DNA of 64,000 bases from Bacillus sp. FJAT-27264 (GCF_001682855.1 NZ_MAQW01000001.1:1235926-1299925), one strand, 5' to 3'. Shown: positions 32,801 through 43,104, counted from the stretch's first letter. Notes: generated by a model not told the origin, from the sequence alone. Numbers and translations: made by a program.

Positions 32801-33069
32801 AGTGTTGGCAGCAAGCCGTCCGGACGTTCTTGGCGGATAATGCCGGTGACGAATTCAAGGGTGATAGGTTCAATATAGACTTTGTCGGCCATATTGGTAT
32901 CGGTCATGATGGTCGCCGGGTTGCTGTTGATCAGCACTACCTCAACGCCTTCTTCTTTCAGGGCTTGGCAAGCTTGAGTTCCTGCATAGTCGAACTCGGC
33001 TGCTTGGCCGATGACGATCGGACCGGAGCCGATCACCAGTATCTTTTTAAGTTTATCATTCTTAGGCAT
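29848..33069 (-). CDS. carB: Carbamoyl-phosphate synthase, large subunit
   Basis: 1073 aa; with CarA makes carbamoyl phosphate from glutamine, bicarbonate and two ATP. Two homologous ATP-grasp halves are visible: [20 protein letters not shown] at the start, and [20 protein letters not shown] at about residue 555. Each is followed by [20 protein letters not shown] or [20 protein letters not shown]. The C-terminal methylglyoxal-synthase-like domain ([32 protein letters not shown]) is the usual allosteric site. ATG 33069 lies one base after the carA stop, with AAAGGAGC inside carA. Full family length. Confidence 0.97.
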   Translation of the reverse strand: MPKNDKLKKILVIGSGPIVIGQAAEFDYAGTQACQALKEEGVEVVLINSNPATIMTDTNMADKVYIEPITLEFVTGIIRQERPDGLLPTLGGQTGLNMAVELARAGVLEQENVKLLGTQLHSIEKAEDRDLFRELMRELDQPVPESTIITTLEEALSFAGEIGYPLIVRPAYTLGGTGGGICDNEEELRETVKAGIRYSPIGQCLVEKSIAGMKEVEYEVMRDANDNCIVVCNMENFDPVGVHTGDSIVVAPSQTLSDREYQMLRSASLKIIRALNIEGGCNVQFALDPQSYQYYVIEVNPRVSRSSALASKATGYPIAKMAAKIALGYTLDEIVNPVTGQTYACFEPTLDYIVSKIPRWPFDKFTSANRKLGTQMKATGEVMAIGRTFEESIHKAVRSLEIGVHRFRLPGAEKLEEQVLRDRLAKADDERLFLIAEAFRRGYGLQEVQDITNVDWWFLSKIEGLVNFESVIRGEESLTAETLYEAKRFGFTDRAIAEIRAEGDPNGKQTKESEVRALRLSQGLKPVFKMVDTCAAEFEASTPYYYSTYETENEVTPSDKQKVIVLGSGPIRIGQGIEFDYSTVHAVWAIQKAGYEAVIINNNPETVSTDFNTSDRLYFEPLFFEDVMNVVEQENPIGVIVQFGGQTAINLAAPLSAAGVKILGTSLESIDEAENRKKFEALLSRLDIAQPKGKTVTTVDQAVETAQSLGYPVLVRPSYVLGGRAMEIVYNDTELLSYMVEAVKVNPEHPVLIDRYMLGKEVEVDAICDGETVVIPGIMEHVERAGVHSGDSIAVYPPQYLDEGLKQKISEITIKIAKELKTIGLVNIQFVIYKNEVYVIEVNPRSSRTVPFLSKVTGIPMAHLATKVILGGKLKEDGYQEGLWPESDYVSVKVPVFSFAKLRRVEPTLGPEMKSTGEVMGRDKLYAKALYKGLIGAGMKIPATGAIIVTVADKDKAEAVELMKGFHAMGYKIIATGGTAIALEDAGLNVMNVNKLGEGEPNIIDLIRSGQANFVFNTLTKGKTPERDGFRIRREAVENGVVCMTSLDTVAALLRMLQTINFSSQSMPAFVGQ

Positions 33070-33070
33070 G

Positions 33071-34249
33071 TTATCTTGCTCCTTTCACGGCTTCAAGCTG
33101 GGGCGCCCACTGCTGCGCCGTGATTCTGGCGTTAGCTGCAAGCTGCGCCTGACGCGTGCTTACAGGCTTGCTCGCCTTATGGTCTGCAATCATCTGCAGG
33201 AAACGGTCAAACAAATAGCTGCTGTCATGCGGTCCCGGCGCTGCTTCTGGGTGATACTGCACCGAGAAGGCAGGGTAACGGGTATGTTTTAGTCCTTCGA
33301 CTGTCTTATCGTTATTGTTGATATGTGTAACTTCCAGCTCTGTGCTAGTGATGGAATCTTCATTAACGGTGTAGCCATGGTTCTGCGAAGTGATGAAGCA
33401 GCGTCCGCTTTCCAGCTCCTTGACCGGGTGATTCCCGCCGCGGTGACCAAACTTCAGCTTCTCTGTATCCGCTCCGCAAGCCAGTGCGAACAATTGATGG
33501 CCCAAGCAGATGCCGAAGATCGGATATTCACCAAGCAACTCAGAGATCGTTTGTACCGCGTAAGGTACGTCTTTAGGGTCCCCAGGGCCGTTGGACAACT
33601 GAATGCCATCCGGGTTCAGGCGGCGAATCTCATCTGCTGTCACATCATGCGGTACGACTACAACGTCACATCCGCGGTTGTTCAGCTCGCGCAGAATGCC
33701 TGTCTTAGCACCGTAATCGACGAGAACGATTCTTTCCTTGTTGCCAGGACTGATGTAAGTGTTCGGTGTAGAGGTGCGCGCTACCTGATTGCGCAATTCC
33801 TCAATACTCGTATCACCCATCATTTCCTGCAGTTCTTCTACCCGTTTGTTGGACGTGGTCAGGATTGCTTTCATCGTTCCGTAATGACGAATGATGCGGG
33901 TTAGCATCCGGGTGTCAATCCCGCTGATGCCGGGAATGCCATATTCCTTCAGCAGATCGTCTACGCTGTATTCTGCGCGCCAGTTACTTGGCACCGTCTC
34001 ATGACGACGCACCACAAATCCGTGTACGAACGGACGTGCCGATTCGAAATCATCACGGGTGATGCCGTAGTTTCCGATCAACGGATAGGTCATGGTAACG
34101 ATCTGACCGCAGTAAGAAGGATCCGACAGTACCTCTTGATATCCTGTAATTCCTGTGTTAAATACAACCTCGCCTGTCTTCTCGCCCTCGGCACCAAATG
34201 CGGTACCTGTAAACAGCGTGCCATCCTGCAGCAACAATCTTGCCTGCAT
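33071..34249 (-). CDS. carA: Carbamoyl-phosphate synthase, small (glutaminase) subunit
   Basis: 392 aa class I glutamine amidotransferase. Releases ammonia from glutamine and passes it to CarB. N-terminal domain [20 protein letters not shown] and [16 protein letters not shown]; amidotransferase domain with [12 protein letters not shown] (nucleophile Cys248) and, near the end, [16 protein letters not shown] with the catalytic His-x-Glu. RBS AAGGAGTGGAAGGG. Forms one transcript with carB (one-base gap) and pyrC (45-bp gap). Confidence 0.97.
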   Translation of the reverse strand: MQARLLLQDGTLFTGTAFGAEGEKTGEVVFNTGITGYQEVLSDPSYCGQIVTMTYPLIGNYGITRDDFESARPFVHGFVVRRHETVPSNWRAEYSVDDLLKEYGIPGISGIDTRMLTRIIRHYGTMKAILTTSNKRVEELQEMMGDTSIEELRNQVARTSTPNTYISPGNKERIVLVDYGAKTGILRELNNRGCDVVVVPHDVTADEIRRLNPDGIQLSNGPGDPKDVPYAVQTISELLGEYPIFGICLGHQLFALACGADTEKLKFGHRGGNHPVKELESGRCFITSQNHGYTVNEDSITSTELEVTHINNNDKTVEGLKHTRYPAFSVQYHPEAAPGPHDSSYLFDRFLQMIADHKASKPVSTRQAQLAANARITAQQWAPQLEAVKGAR

Positions 34250-34294
34250 TCCCTTCCACTCCTTCTTGTTGTTTCTATTATAAAAGTTCGTTAG

Positions 34295-35578
34295 TTAGTT
34301 TGTCTCATTCCAGACCAGCTTGCCATCCACCCAGGTACTTACCGGCCAACCTTTAAGCTTCCAACCGGTAAAAGGAGTATTTCGACCCTTAGTGGCAAAA
34401 TCCGCCGGGTTCACTTCCTTCTCCTGTTCCAGATCAATCAGTGTCAAGTCTGCAGGCGCACCAGCTTCCAATACCCCAGTGTTCAACCGGAATACGCGAG
34501 CCGGATCAGCGGTCATCCGCTGAACCAGCAGGGACAAGTCCCATTTGCCAGTGTCTACAAAAGCCGTGTAGAGCAGCGGGAATGCTGTCTCAAAGCCTAC
34601 GATACCGAATGGCGCAAGCTGCATACCCTTAGCTTTCTCGTCTTCGCTGTGCGGAGCGTGATCGGTAACGATCATATCGAGCGTACCGTCCAGCAGTCCT
34701 TCGATACATGCTTCCACGTCACGGCGCGAACGAAGCGGCGGGTTCATTTTCCAATTGGCATCCAGCCCTGGAATATCCTCTTCCGAGAGTAGCAGATGAT
34801 GCGGGCATACTTCAGCGGTCACCTTAATCCCGATCTCCTTGGCTTGACGGATCAGACGTACCGATTGTTCTGTGCTGACGTGGCAGACATGATAGTGAAC
34901 CCCAGTCGCTTCCGCGAGCAAAATATCCCGGCCCACATGGATCGCTTCCGACTCATTCGGAATTCCGATCAGGCCGTGCTTCTCTGCGAACGTTCCTTCA
35001 GCCACACAGCCGCCCTCCACCAGCGAGTTATCCTCACAGTGGGCAATCACTGGCATATCCAGCTTTGCAGCCAGCTTCATGGCGTCTTTCATCATTTGCG
35101 CGCTCTGCACGCCCACACCGTCGTCAGTAAACCCAATCGCTCCGGCTTCCTTCAGCGCTGGAAAATCAGTCAGCTCTCTGCCCAGCTCATTCTTCGTAAT
35201 TGCTGCATAAGGCAGGACCTTTACCAGACCGGCTTCACGAGCCTTGTCTTTAACCAATTGCACCACTTCGGGGCTGTCTGTCACCGGACGCGTATTTGGC
35301 ATGCAGGCGATGGTGGTAAAACCGCCCTTGGCTGCCGAACGGCTGCCCGTTTCAATCGTTTCCTTGTGCTCGAATCCTGGTTCACGCAAATGCACATGCA
35401 TGTCAATCAGGCCGGGAATCAGCAGCTTTCCTTCTGCATCAACGATCTCAGCAGCTCCGGTCACTTCCTCATTTCCATCTATAAGAGCGGAGATCACTCC
35501 GTCCTCAATGACGATGTGTTTGCGCTCCGGCTTGCCGTCCTTGTTCAATACGCTGGCGTTTTTAATGATCACTGTCAT
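34295..35578 (-). CDS. pyrC: Dihydroorotase
   Basis: 427 aa type I dihydroorotase of the amidohydrolase superfamily, closing carbamoyl-aspartate to dihydroorotate. Metal ligands in IDMHVHLREPGFEHKET, later HCEDNSLVEGG, HYHVCHVST and TDHAPHSEDEK. The open frame runs 213 bp further upstream into pyrB, but the ATG at 35578 with AAAGGAGAATC is the true start and gives the usual family length. Third gene of the operon. Confidence 0.96.
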   Translation of the reverse strand: MTVIIKNASVLNKDGKPERKHIVIEDGVISALIDGNEEVTGAAEIVDAEGKLLIPGLIDMHVHLREPGFEHKETIETGSRSAAKGGFTTIACMPNTRPVTDSPEVVQLVKDKAREAGLVKVLPYAAITKNELGRELTDFPALKEAGAIGFTDDGVGVQSAQMMKDAMKLAAKLDMPVIAHCEDNSLVEGGCVAEGTFAEKHGLIGIPNESEAIHVGRDILLAEATGVHYHVCHVSTEQSVRLIRQAKEIGIKVTAEVCPHHLLLSEEDIPGLDANWKMNPPLRSRRDVEACIEGLLDGTLDMIVTDHAPHSEDEKAKGMQLAPFGIVGFETAFPLLYTAFVDTGKWDLSLLVQRMTADPARVFRLNTGVLEAGAPADLTLIDLEQEKEVNPADFATKGRNTPFTGWKLKGWPVSTWVDGKLVWNETN

Positions 35579-35681
35579 GATTCTCCTTTTTGCCTGCAGA
35601 CCACTGCCGCAAGCTTCCCCGTTATTATATAATAAAAATTCATCATTGTGTATATTTATTAATCGGTTAATGTTAGCTTTT

Positions 35682-36590
35682 TTAGAGAAGCGCTCTTTCG
35701 AGTACAGCCATCCGTACCGGCACCCCGTTGGACATTTGCGGGAAGATGCGCGATTGGCTGCATTCCACCACTGCATCATCAATCTCAACATTCCGATTCA
35801 CCGGTGCAGGATGCATGATGATCGTGCCTGCACTGAGCTTCGAGGCGCGCTCTTCGGTCAGGCCGAACTGGCGGCGGTATTCTTCTGCCGACTGTAGAAT
35901 TCCGCTGGCATGACGCTCGAGCTGTACCCGCAGCATCATCACCACATCAGCTTGCATCGCCTCTTCCATGGAAACATATGGCGCGTAAGCCGCAAGCTCA
36001 GGAGCCTTCATATTCTCTGGTGCGCAGAACTGCACCTGTGCTCCCATCTTGGTCAATCCCCAGAGGTTGGAACGAGCTACGCGGCTGTGCAGGATATCTC
36101 CGATGATCGACACCTTCAGGCCTTTCAGAGCGCCGAAATGCTTGGTCATGGTATACATATCCAGCAGTGCTTGTGTCGGATGTTCGTTGTTACCATCGCC
36201 CGCGTTGATTAATGGGATGGCAACTTTCTCCGCAAGCTGCTCCAGCACTCCTGCCGGCTTCAAGCGGATAACCCCCGCGTCGATCCCCATGGATTCCAGC
36301 GTCCGTACGGTGTCGTAGATGGATTCGCCTTTCTCTACGCTGGAAGCGGCGGCTGTGAAGTTCAATACTTGTGCACCGAGACGCTTCTCAGCCATTTCGA
36401 ATGAGAAGCGGGTACGGGTACTATTCTCAAAAAACATGTTGGACACAAACCGCGATTCCAGAACGGGTGTTAATTTCTGACTCTGATTATCCCAATGGGA
36501 CGTTCTCTCCAGCAGTTGTTCGATCTCTGAGCGATCCAGATCCTTTAAGCCGAGCAAGCTGCGTTCCTTCACCTTGGTTGCTGTCATCAT
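35682..36590 (-). CDS. pyrB: Aspartate carbamoyltransferase catalytic chain
   Basis: 302 aa. Joins carbamoyl phosphate and aspartate. Carbamoyl-phosphate loop FENSTRTRFSFEMAEKRLG; the second domain has HPTQALLDMYTM and ILHSRVARSNLWGL; substrate-binding loop DVVMMLRVQLER; HPAPVNRNVEI near the end. No pyrI gene follows, as in Bacillus. The ATG at 36608 overlaps the GGGAGG ribosome site, so ATG 36590 is preferred; it lies two bases after the pyrR stop. Confidence 0.97.
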   Translation of the reverse strand: MMTATKVKERSLLGLKDLDRSEIEQLLERTSHWDNQSQKLTPVLESRFVSNMFFENSTRTRFSFEMAEKRLGAQVLNFTAAASSVEKGESIYDTVRTLESMGIDAGVIRLKPAGVLEQLAEKVAIPLINAGDGNNEHPTQALLDMYTMTKHFGALKGLKVSIIGDILHSRVARSNLWGLTKMGAQVQFCAPENMKAPELAAYAPYVSMEEAMQADVVMMLRVQLERHASGILQSAEEYRRQFGLTEERASKLSAGTIIMHPAPVNRNVEIDDAVVECSQSRIFPQMSNGVPVRMAVLERALL

Positions 36591-36592
36591 GA

Positions 36593-37207
<615 letters not shown>

Positions 37208-37230
37208 TCAAGTTCCTTGGAAAACAAAAA

Positions 37231-37257
37231 ACTCCTTGCCTGAAACAGGCAAGGAGT
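37231..37257 (-). terminator. pyr operon attenuator (rho-independent terminator)
   Basis: Perfect 12-bp stem ACTCCTTGCCTG - AAA - CAGGCAAGGAGT followed by TTTTTTG on the minus strand. It lies between the PyrR-binding leader and pyrR, so it is the regulated terminator of the operon. Confidence 0.92.
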
Positions 37258-37355
37258 GGAATCCACACATGAAGAAGATGACGGCTGCGCACATGAAAAG
37301 ACTTCCGTATAGTCATACGGATACCTTCCTAGAGTCGCGAACCTCGATTCACGTT

Positions 37356-37386
37356 ACCTTGCCAGTCTCACGGGACTGAATTAAAG
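37356..37386 (-). promoter_or_regulatory. PyrR-binding loop (anti-antiterminator) of the pyr leader
   Basis: Minus strand TTCAGTCCCGTGAGACTGG then CAAGG: a CAGTC / GACTG stem with the CCxGTGAGxC loop that PyrR recognises. It is about 100 nt upstream of the attenuator. With UMP bound PyrR should stabilise it and let the terminator form. Confidence 0.82.
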
Positions 37387-37465
37387 GCGCTATTCATTTA
37401 ACAGAAGTATGACAGAATGACGGCGGCCTGTCAACTCCAAGAACTGATTTTGGGAAGAAGAGGCA

Positions 37466-38467
37466 CTACAGATTTACAATAGGAATTTCGTTCTCGATCC
37501 GGAATCTACTTTCTGCAATCCAGTCCTTAAACCATTGATTGTCAGAGCTGCTGAAAGTTTCATCTCCGTCCCAATTTCGAAATGAGCCTATGTATACGAT
37601 CAGTTCTCTTAGTCTTAGAAATAACGGGATCTGCCCGAGCCAATATTCATCTAATGTATGCTCTAAGCGATAACCCTTCATAAAGTGATGCATAAATCGG
37701 CTGGTCTGCTCCTCTCGGTAAACCAGTCCATCATCACCGCCATAAACATATACCAAATAATAGATCTGGATCGCTATATCCTCTACAAACCAACTATACT
37801 GGGCTTCATCAAAATCAAAAAGTGTAATCACTCCATGATCATCCACCTTAAAATTCGCAACATTAATGTCGCCATGGATCAATCCGTATCCGTTATTATC
37901 TTTGGGTAAAGCCCCGATAGTCTTGACCAGGGCCAAATAGCTCTCACGAACGCTGACCTGTGATTCAGGAAGCAGTTCAATGTTTTCCAGAAACCAGTTT
38001 TGGTTCCAGTCCTGTCTTTTGGAAATACCTTCCTTAGGGCGATATGTATTAGACAACGCGTGCATTTTGCCTGTCAACTGTCCCAGCCGCTCGTACAGCT
38101 CATCATCCTGAAGACATTCCGGGTAGTCGATCTTGTTTCCCTGAGCCTTTTCAAAAGACACGCAAGTGTAATACCCACCCGGAAAATGAATGACCTCCGT
38201 CCATCGTCCCTTATTCGAAAGTGTAGGTAAGGACACTTCAATCCCTGCATTTGCGAGGAACATCATCCAATCCAGTTCACTTTGGACCAAACTCTCTGAA
38301 CGATTGGCGCTTGGCGTGAATCTCAGAATAAAGCTTGCTCCCTCCCGCTCATACTCGTAGACGATATTCTGACTGCCTCCTATATAAGAGAGCTCATTGC
38401 TGCTCGTGTTAAAAAGTTGTGCCGCTATCTTAAGTAGCTCATTGGTTAAAGCAATATTATTTTTCAT
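37466..38467 (-). CDS. APH/choline-kinase-fold phosphotransferase
   Basis: 333 aa kinase of the aminoglycoside phosphotransferase (APH) superfamily, which also includes homoserine, choline and SrkA-type protein kinases. ATP-binding N-lobe SYIGGSQNIVYEYEREGASF and ILRFTP; catalytic loop LIHGDINVANFKV with Asp and Asn; metal motif LFDFDEAQYSW. C-terminal helices GLVYREEQTSRFMHHFMKGY. RBS GGAGGTACG. The substrate cannot be told. It is the last of three minus-strand genes whose neighbours are a GNAT and a nucleotidyltransferase-kinase fusion. Confidence 0.85.
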   Translation of the reverse strand: MKNNIALTNELLKIAAQLFNTSSNELSYIGGSQNIVYEYEREGASFILRFTPSANRSESLVQSELDWMMFLANAGIEVSLPTLSNKGRWTEVIHFPGGYYTCVSFEKAQGNKIDYPECLQDDELYERLGQLTGKMHALSNTYRPKEGISKRQDWNQNWFLENIELLPESQVSVRESYLALVKTIGALPKDNNGYGLIHGDINVANFKVDDHGVITLFDFDEAQYSWFVEDIAIQIYYLVYVYGGDDGLVYREEQTSRFMHHFMKGYRLEHTLDEYWLGQIPLFLRLRELIVYIGSFRNWDGDETFSSSDNQWFKDWIAESRFRIENEIPIVNL

Positions 38468-38502
38468 CGTACCTCCATAGCGTTAGGTTTCAGGATTTCC
38501 TA

Positions 38503-39345
38503 TTAGTTTGAATAATTGAATTTTTCCAAATAATCGCTAATGATTCTCTGGTCCTGATGCCACCATAACATTGGAAAATCATGATTTCTTACAAATCCTA
38601 ATTTTGTCGCTAACTGAATCGAACGTTGATTGCCTGCGTCGCAATTATAGTTTGGCACTACATCATGCTTCAAACAATGCTCGATAAATGCTGCACCTGT
38701 AAGTGTTGCTAACCCTCGCTTCTGGTATTCATCCACCGTTACGATATCAATATCCGCATACCCTCCACCTACAAAAAAAGAATTGCACACGCTAGCGAAA
38801 TGATCATTCATCATTATGCAATAACCAAATCCTCGCTCCATAAAATGTTGGGACGAATTCCATAGCGAGTCATAGGAAGAGTCCATTTCATTTCGATATT
38901 TGTTGAACAGCGTGTCATCCATTAATTTCATTACATAATGCTCGGGCAATGCTTTTAGAGTAGTTTTAAGATTCTGGAATCGGGATGGATCGAATGTAAA
39001 AGAAGATCGGTGCAACAAAATAGTCCGCCCCGCTAGCCTTTCGTTAATTAGAATTAGCAGTTCCGGCGTTGTAACATAAAGATCATAGTAATTTGAATGG
39101 TTCTGTTCATTGAGTAAATATTCAACTACATCGTTCATAAAGCGCTCATCGCTGCCGCTTCCGGCCAAAAGATACTGTCCATACGAATTGATGACAAGAC
39201 AAGAGGCAGGATTCTCACGGTGATCCACAAACACTTTTCCAGACTGATTATGATCAATTACGGAATACGCAAACACAGGTTCATAGGCTTGATTCTTAAG
39301 CAGCGGCAGAACGTAAGTGTACTCCTCATCAGATAGCTCTATCAC
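38503..39345 (-). CDS. GNAT-family N-acetyltransferase
   Basis: 280 aa. The N-terminal half (residues 1-125) is a substrate-side domain seen in GNATs of the PF12746 kind; the C-terminal half has the acetyl-CoA site VDEYQKRGLATLTGAAFIEHC (the Q-x-x-G-x-A P-loop), and QRSIQLATKLGFVRNHDF is the usual last strand. GTG start at 39345 behind AAGGAGC. A 67-bp gap separates it from the fusion gene upstream and 35 bp from the APH gene downstream, so the three probably form one transcript. Acceptor unknown. Confidence 0.85.
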   Translation of the reverse strand: MIELSDEEYTYVLPLLKNQAYEPVFAYSVIDHNQSGKVFVDHRENPASCLVINSYGQYLLAGSGSDERFMNDVVEYLLNEQNHSNYYDLYVTTPELLILINERLAGRTILLHRSSFTFDPSRFQNLKTTLKALPEHYVMKLMDDTLFNKYRNEMDSSYDSLWNSSQHFMERGFGYCIMMNDHFASVCNSFFVGGGYADIDIVTVDEYQKRGLATLTGAAFIEHCLKHDVVPNYNCDAGNQRSIQLATKLGFVRNHDFPMLWWHQDQRIISDYLEKFNYSN

Positions 39346-39412
39346 CTTATCTAGCTCCTTAAGTGTATTTGAGCAAAGCTATTTAGCAAAAGTGCTGTTC
39401 CATCATTGCAAT

Positions 39413-41428
39413 TTACAAACCCTTCGCTTCATCCCAGAACCCTTTGAACGTGCTGACATTGTCGTACCTCAATTCTCGATCTTCACTAACTGCTCGCAGT
39501 GCTACTTCGTAGAGAGGCCTCCCTGCTTCCCATTTAGAGAAAGCGTGATCCTTTTCTCCGCCTAACAAACCAAAGGCAATAGCGCCCATCGTGAAAACAT
39601 TGGTCTGTGCATCAATAGGCGCACCTAATATAAACTCTTCAGGCGCTTTTGATCTTGTGGCACCCCAGAAATTTTCCCCTATATCATTCACAGCAGGAGC
39701 TTTTCTATAGAAATCAATATCACATATTTTCGTTATATCATGTGAAAAATCGTATAAAATACTTCCATCGTAAAAATCAACTGCGACATACCCTTGTGCT
39801 TCAACAAAAGTATGAAATTCAAACATGGCATTCAGAGATTCCAGACGCTTTTCAAGGGGCAAATGCTTGTATTTATAAAATGGCGAGTCCGGATGGTTAT
39901 GTTTTGCTTCACCTGCAAAGGACCAATGCGAATGAAGACACTCCCCTTCGAACCATTCAAAGACTGCTGCGTATCCGTTAGCGGTACGGAAATGATCCTT
40001 GAGCTGAATAAGATGCTGATGATTTAAAGCAGCGTACAACGGAATACCCGCAATTAACCGCGACACAGCCTCTTGAGGATTTCCCGAAAAATCTAGCGGC
40101 CTGGCTCCTGCATACTTAACGAATTTCTTCTCCCCATCCTTCTCCATTCCGAAACAGATATTACCTGAATCCTGTTGATCAAACACGCAGAATACTTTGC
40201 CTAGAGACCGCAGCCATGCAAAATCGTGTTGTTCTTGAAGCTGAAAGGTAACCTCATCGAAAGAATAGGTAACCGGCGCACCGCTTGTTTTTGTGAAATT
40301 GTGTCTGGCTACTTCCTTCTTCTCAAGAAACACTACAAACTGCTCAATGTTCTCAAAACGATTGATCTCGACCCCTTTACTTCGCAGATAAGCCTCTAGC
40401 ATAGCGCTTAAATGTTCAGTAGCTGCTTGTAATTGCGGTAGATCTTGTGAGTGAAGAAGTGACACCAGATCCGGGAATCCCAATTGTAGGTATTGCTCCT
40501 GGTATTTAAAATCAGTGCTGTAATCGCTAGGCCATTGCCCGGTTTCGGCGTAAAACAAAAAGGCAGCGATCGAATCCTGTACATGGACAGCAGAGAAAAA
40601 TGCGGTATCAAAATCATTCGTTTCACAAGCGGTAATGATTTTATCCAGAACCCCCTTTTCCTCTTCGTAAAAGCCCTTCATTCTATCGGGGTAAGCAGGT
40701 TTGCTGTAGTGCTTTTCTTTTTGCGCAAGGATTAGCTCTAGTGTATCTGCCGCAAGTGCTTCACATGCCTCAAGAATATCGGCGTTCACGCCGCTTCTTG
40801 TAATCATTTCTATATAGGTTTCCAAGCGAGCTGGCTTGATCTGTAGACTTAATATTTGTTCCTTGTTTTTACCAAAGCCTTTTGAATAATACGTCCGATT
40901 TAACAAGGCAAGGCTTTGAAATACCTTTGTTAGAATGCCGTGTGCTTCTGTTCTGTAGAACGTTAAAGAACCAGATTCTTTAGCGCGGGTCAGCTTATAC
41001 AAATGCACATAAACATCACGGAGCTCGGCTTCAGCCTTCTCTATCATCTTTTGCGCATTCTCAGAGGCCTGCAATGCAGAGGTGGTCTCTCGCAGCTTCA
41101 TAAATCTTTCCCGCTCTTCATCCGAACGAGTATAGAGGAGCTCACAATCCGTGATAATCGTCGTTTTATCCTCTTGAAACGAAGCCATTCTCTCCGCACG
41201 TTCCCAACTAATCGGCCAGAAATCAAAGCTTATGTCATCAATGATAAACTGAATACTTGCTTCATATCCTTTCGATGTGGCTGGTATAAAAAAGAAGTCC
41301 AAGTCAGAGCGTTTCGTCGCGGTTCCCTGCGCGTATGATCCGTAGTAAGCAACAATCGCAATCTCTTCAGCGTAGACTTTCTCTATATGATTCAAAAGTG
41401 ACTTGGCAACATCAAATACATTCAGCAT
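39413..41428 (-). CDS. Nucleotidyltransferase fused to a protein-kinase-like domain
   Basis: 671 aa. Residues about 1-110 are a polymerase-beta-type nucleotidyltransferase like ANT/kanamycin NTases: YYGSYAQGTATKRSDLDFFF with Gly30-Ser31 and metal aspartates Asp42 and Asp44. Residues about 110-380 are helical, partly like the substrate-side helices of such enzymes. The C-terminal part (about 395-671) looks like a eukaryotic-type kinase: FVKYAGA strand with Lys, QGYVAVDFYDGSIL in place of the HRD loop (Asp551), ICDIDFY in place of DFG (Asp572) and APEEF at 595. The P-loop glycines and the HRD Arg are missing. Cytoplasmic. The combination suggests a modifying enzyme with its own kinase or regulatory module; no known substrate. 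Confidence 0.8.
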   Translation of the reverse strand: MLNVFDVAKSLLNHIEKVYAEEIAIVAYYGSYAQGTATKRSDLDFFFIPATSKGYEASIQFIIDDISFDFWPISWERAERMASFQEDKTTIITDCELLYTRSDEERERFMKLRETTSALQASENAQKMIEKAEAELRDVYVHLYKLTRAKESGSLTFYRTEAHGILTKVFQSLALLNRTYYSKGFGKNKEQILSLQIKPARLETYIEMITRSGVNADILEACEALAADTLELILAQKEKHYSKPAYPDRMKGFYEEEKGVLDKIITACETNDFDTAFFSAVHVQDSIAAFLFYAETGQWPSDYSTDFKYQEQYLQLGFPDLVSLLHSQDLPQLQAATEHLSAMLEAYLRSKGVEINRFENIEQFVVFLEKKEVARHNFTKTSGAPVTYSFDEVTFQLQEQHDFAWLRSLGKVFCVFDQQDSGNICFGMEKDGEKKFVKYAGARPLDFSGNPQEAVSRLIAGIPLYAALNHQHLIQLKDHFRTANGYAAVFEWFEGECLHSHWSFAGEAKHNHPDSPFYKYKHLPLEKRLESLNAMFEFHTFVEAQGYVAVDFYDGSILYDFSHDITKICDIDFYRKAPAVNDIGENFWGATRSKAPEEFILGAPIDAQTNVFTMGAIAFGLLGGEKDHAFSKWEAGRPLYEVALRAVSEDRELRYDNVSTFKGFWDEAKGL

Positions 41429-41576
41429 TTAAAATCCCCTTTGTATATAAATGGATATCCCATTTTCATAATACTAAAGTCTGTGGAATTATTTCGGTAA
41501 AGTTTAATTATAATTAGTAATTAACAAAGACCATCCTGGGTACAGGATGGTCTTTGCATTAAACAACTTACAAGTT

Positions 41577-42581
41577 TTATTTGTTATTATAGCTCTCTAA
41601 AAGGGCTTCGATGGACACTCCATTAACTTTAAGCCCCGAGATATCACAGTCTTTTATATCCACGTTTGAAAGATTACAGTTTAGGAAGGAGCTCCCCTGT
41701 AATTCGCAGTTTTCGAACCTGTTCGGTTCTCCATGCATCTTTATATCATGAAAATGAGCTCCTCCCATCTGACAATTGCCCACCTCAATCTCCCACAGTC
41801 CAACCTCAACAAATTTGGCAAGATGCATGTTTATATTATTAAAGACGGTCTTGCTCATATTGATATCATCAAAACTGGAACCCTCCAGATTAATGTTATA
41901 GAATCTTGTTGTATTCAGATCGCTGTCGTCAAAATCACTGCCTCCCATAGCCACACGCCGGAACTCCGTTTCTGGCATTCTCTCATCTTGAAATACCTTC
42001 TTCTTAAACTCCTCGTTCAATCTGTTCTGGCTAAGATTGTCATTCACCATACTTAACATCTCCCTTTTTAATGATGTTCTTGATCTGCGAAGTCTGCTCT
42101 CTACTGCATCGACGGATATACCAAGGAAATCACTAATCTCCCTAATCTTATATTCATCAATATAGTACAGAATTGTGACTGTACGGTTAGCTTCGGATAG
42201 GGTGTTTAGAGCGTTCCATACCTCAGTGCGAAGTTCTTTCTTTAATAATTTATCTTCGGTGCTTTCTAGTTGCGGAGTATCTACTTGTTCTGCTAATTTG
42301 TACACTTCCTTGTGTTTGTTAGCCCTAAACCAGTCCATGCATTCCCTTGTGGTAACTGCATATAGCCAACTGCTGAGTTTTTCGGGTTCCTTTATGTTGG
42401 ACAACTTCTTGAATGTCTTGACAAAAACCTCCTGAGCAACATCCTGTGCAGTGTGAAAATCACCCAATTTGCCGTAAGCTACCCCGTAAACAGCATTGGC
42501 ATATTTGCGAATAAGTTCACCGAATGCATCAACCTCTCCTTTACACACCCTATTTACCAGCTCTGTATCCGAACAACCCAC
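41577..42581 (-). CDS. ECF-type sigma factor fused to a pentapeptide-repeat domain
   Basis: 334 aa. Residues about 10-85 are sigma region 2 (FGELIRKYANAVYGVAYGKL, DVAQEVFVKTFKKL, KLSSWLYAVTTRECMDWFR) and about 115-165 are region 4 (LSEANRTVTILYYIDEYKI, ISDFLGISVDAVESRLRR). From about 205 to the end come pentapeptide-type repeats (SDFDDSDLNTTRF, GSSFDDINMSKTVFNNINM, QGSSFLNCNLSNVDIKDCD), a right-handed beta-helix. A GTG start at 42581 lies 6 bp after AGGAGG; ATG 42587 touches the ribosome site. No anti-sigma factor gene is adjacent, so the C-terminal helix may take that place. Confidence 0.85.
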   Translation of the reverse strand: MGCSDTELVNRVCKGEVDAFGELIRKYANAVYGVAYGKLGDFHTAQDVAQEVFVKTFKKLSNIKEPEKLSSWLYAVTTRECMDWFRANKHKEVYKLAEQVDTPQLESTEDKLLKKELRTEVWNALNTLSEANRTVTILYYIDEYKIREISDFLGISVDAVESRLRRSRTSLKREMLSMVNDNLSQNRLNEEFKKKVFQDERMPETEFRRVAMGGSDFDDSDLNTTRFYNINLEGSSFDDINMSKTVFNNINMHLAKFVEVGLWEIEVGNCQMGGAHFHDIKMHGEPNRFENCELQGSSFLNCNLSNVDIKDCDISGLKVNGVSIEALLESYNNK

Positions 42582-42753
42582 TTTCATCCTCCTCAAATTA
42601 AGTTCATAACATTAGACGTAAGAAGAAATAAGAAACCGTCTTAACTATTATAAATTTATTTAAAATAATCGTGTTTACCTCTTTTCAATTACACTGTAAT
42701 ATATAAAGTATATATAATTAGAACATGTATGTCCCTAAAGGAGAGTGTAAATA

Positions 42754-43101
42754 GTGCCTGAAAGCTGTGTTCCTACTGGCGTGACGCTAAAAGATACTGG
42801 TTTTGGATATACATTGTCTTTGATCGGCGGTAAATACAAAATGATTATTTTGTATTGGCTGTCTGAAAATAAGGTTCTGCGGCATAATGAGCTGAAGCGA
42901 AGTATCGGTACCATTTCTTTTAAAACCCTAAGCATTATGTTAAAAGAACTGGAGGCTGATGGCCTTATCCTACGGAAGGAATATCCCCAAGTCCCTCCAA
43001 AAGTTGAATATTCACTATCTGAACGTGGCCTTTCTCTGATTCCATTGTTAGATATGATTTGCGATTGGGGAGTGAACAACAAACCACCCATTCTGGTTTA
43101 A
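42754..43101 (+). CDS. HxlR-family transcriptional regulator
   Basis: 115 aa winged-helix regulator. MPESCVPTGVTLKD start (Cys near the N-terminus), LSLIGGKYKMIILYWL first helix, RHNELKRSIGTISFKTLSIM recognition helices, and EADGLILRKEYPQVPPKVEYSLSERG wing, all diagnostic for HxlR/DUF24. Members with a conserved N-terminal Cys sense electrophiles or oxidants. GTG start at 42754 behind AAAGGAGAG. Stands alone; its target could be a nearby gene, but none is divergent from it. A terminator follows. Confidence 0.9.
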   Translation: MPESCVPTGVTLKDTGFGYTLSLIGGKYKMIILYWLSENKVLRHNELKRSIGTISFKTLSIMLKELEADGLILRKEYPQVPPKVEYSLSERGLSLIPLLDMICDWGVNNKPPILV

Positions 43102-43104
43102 ATT

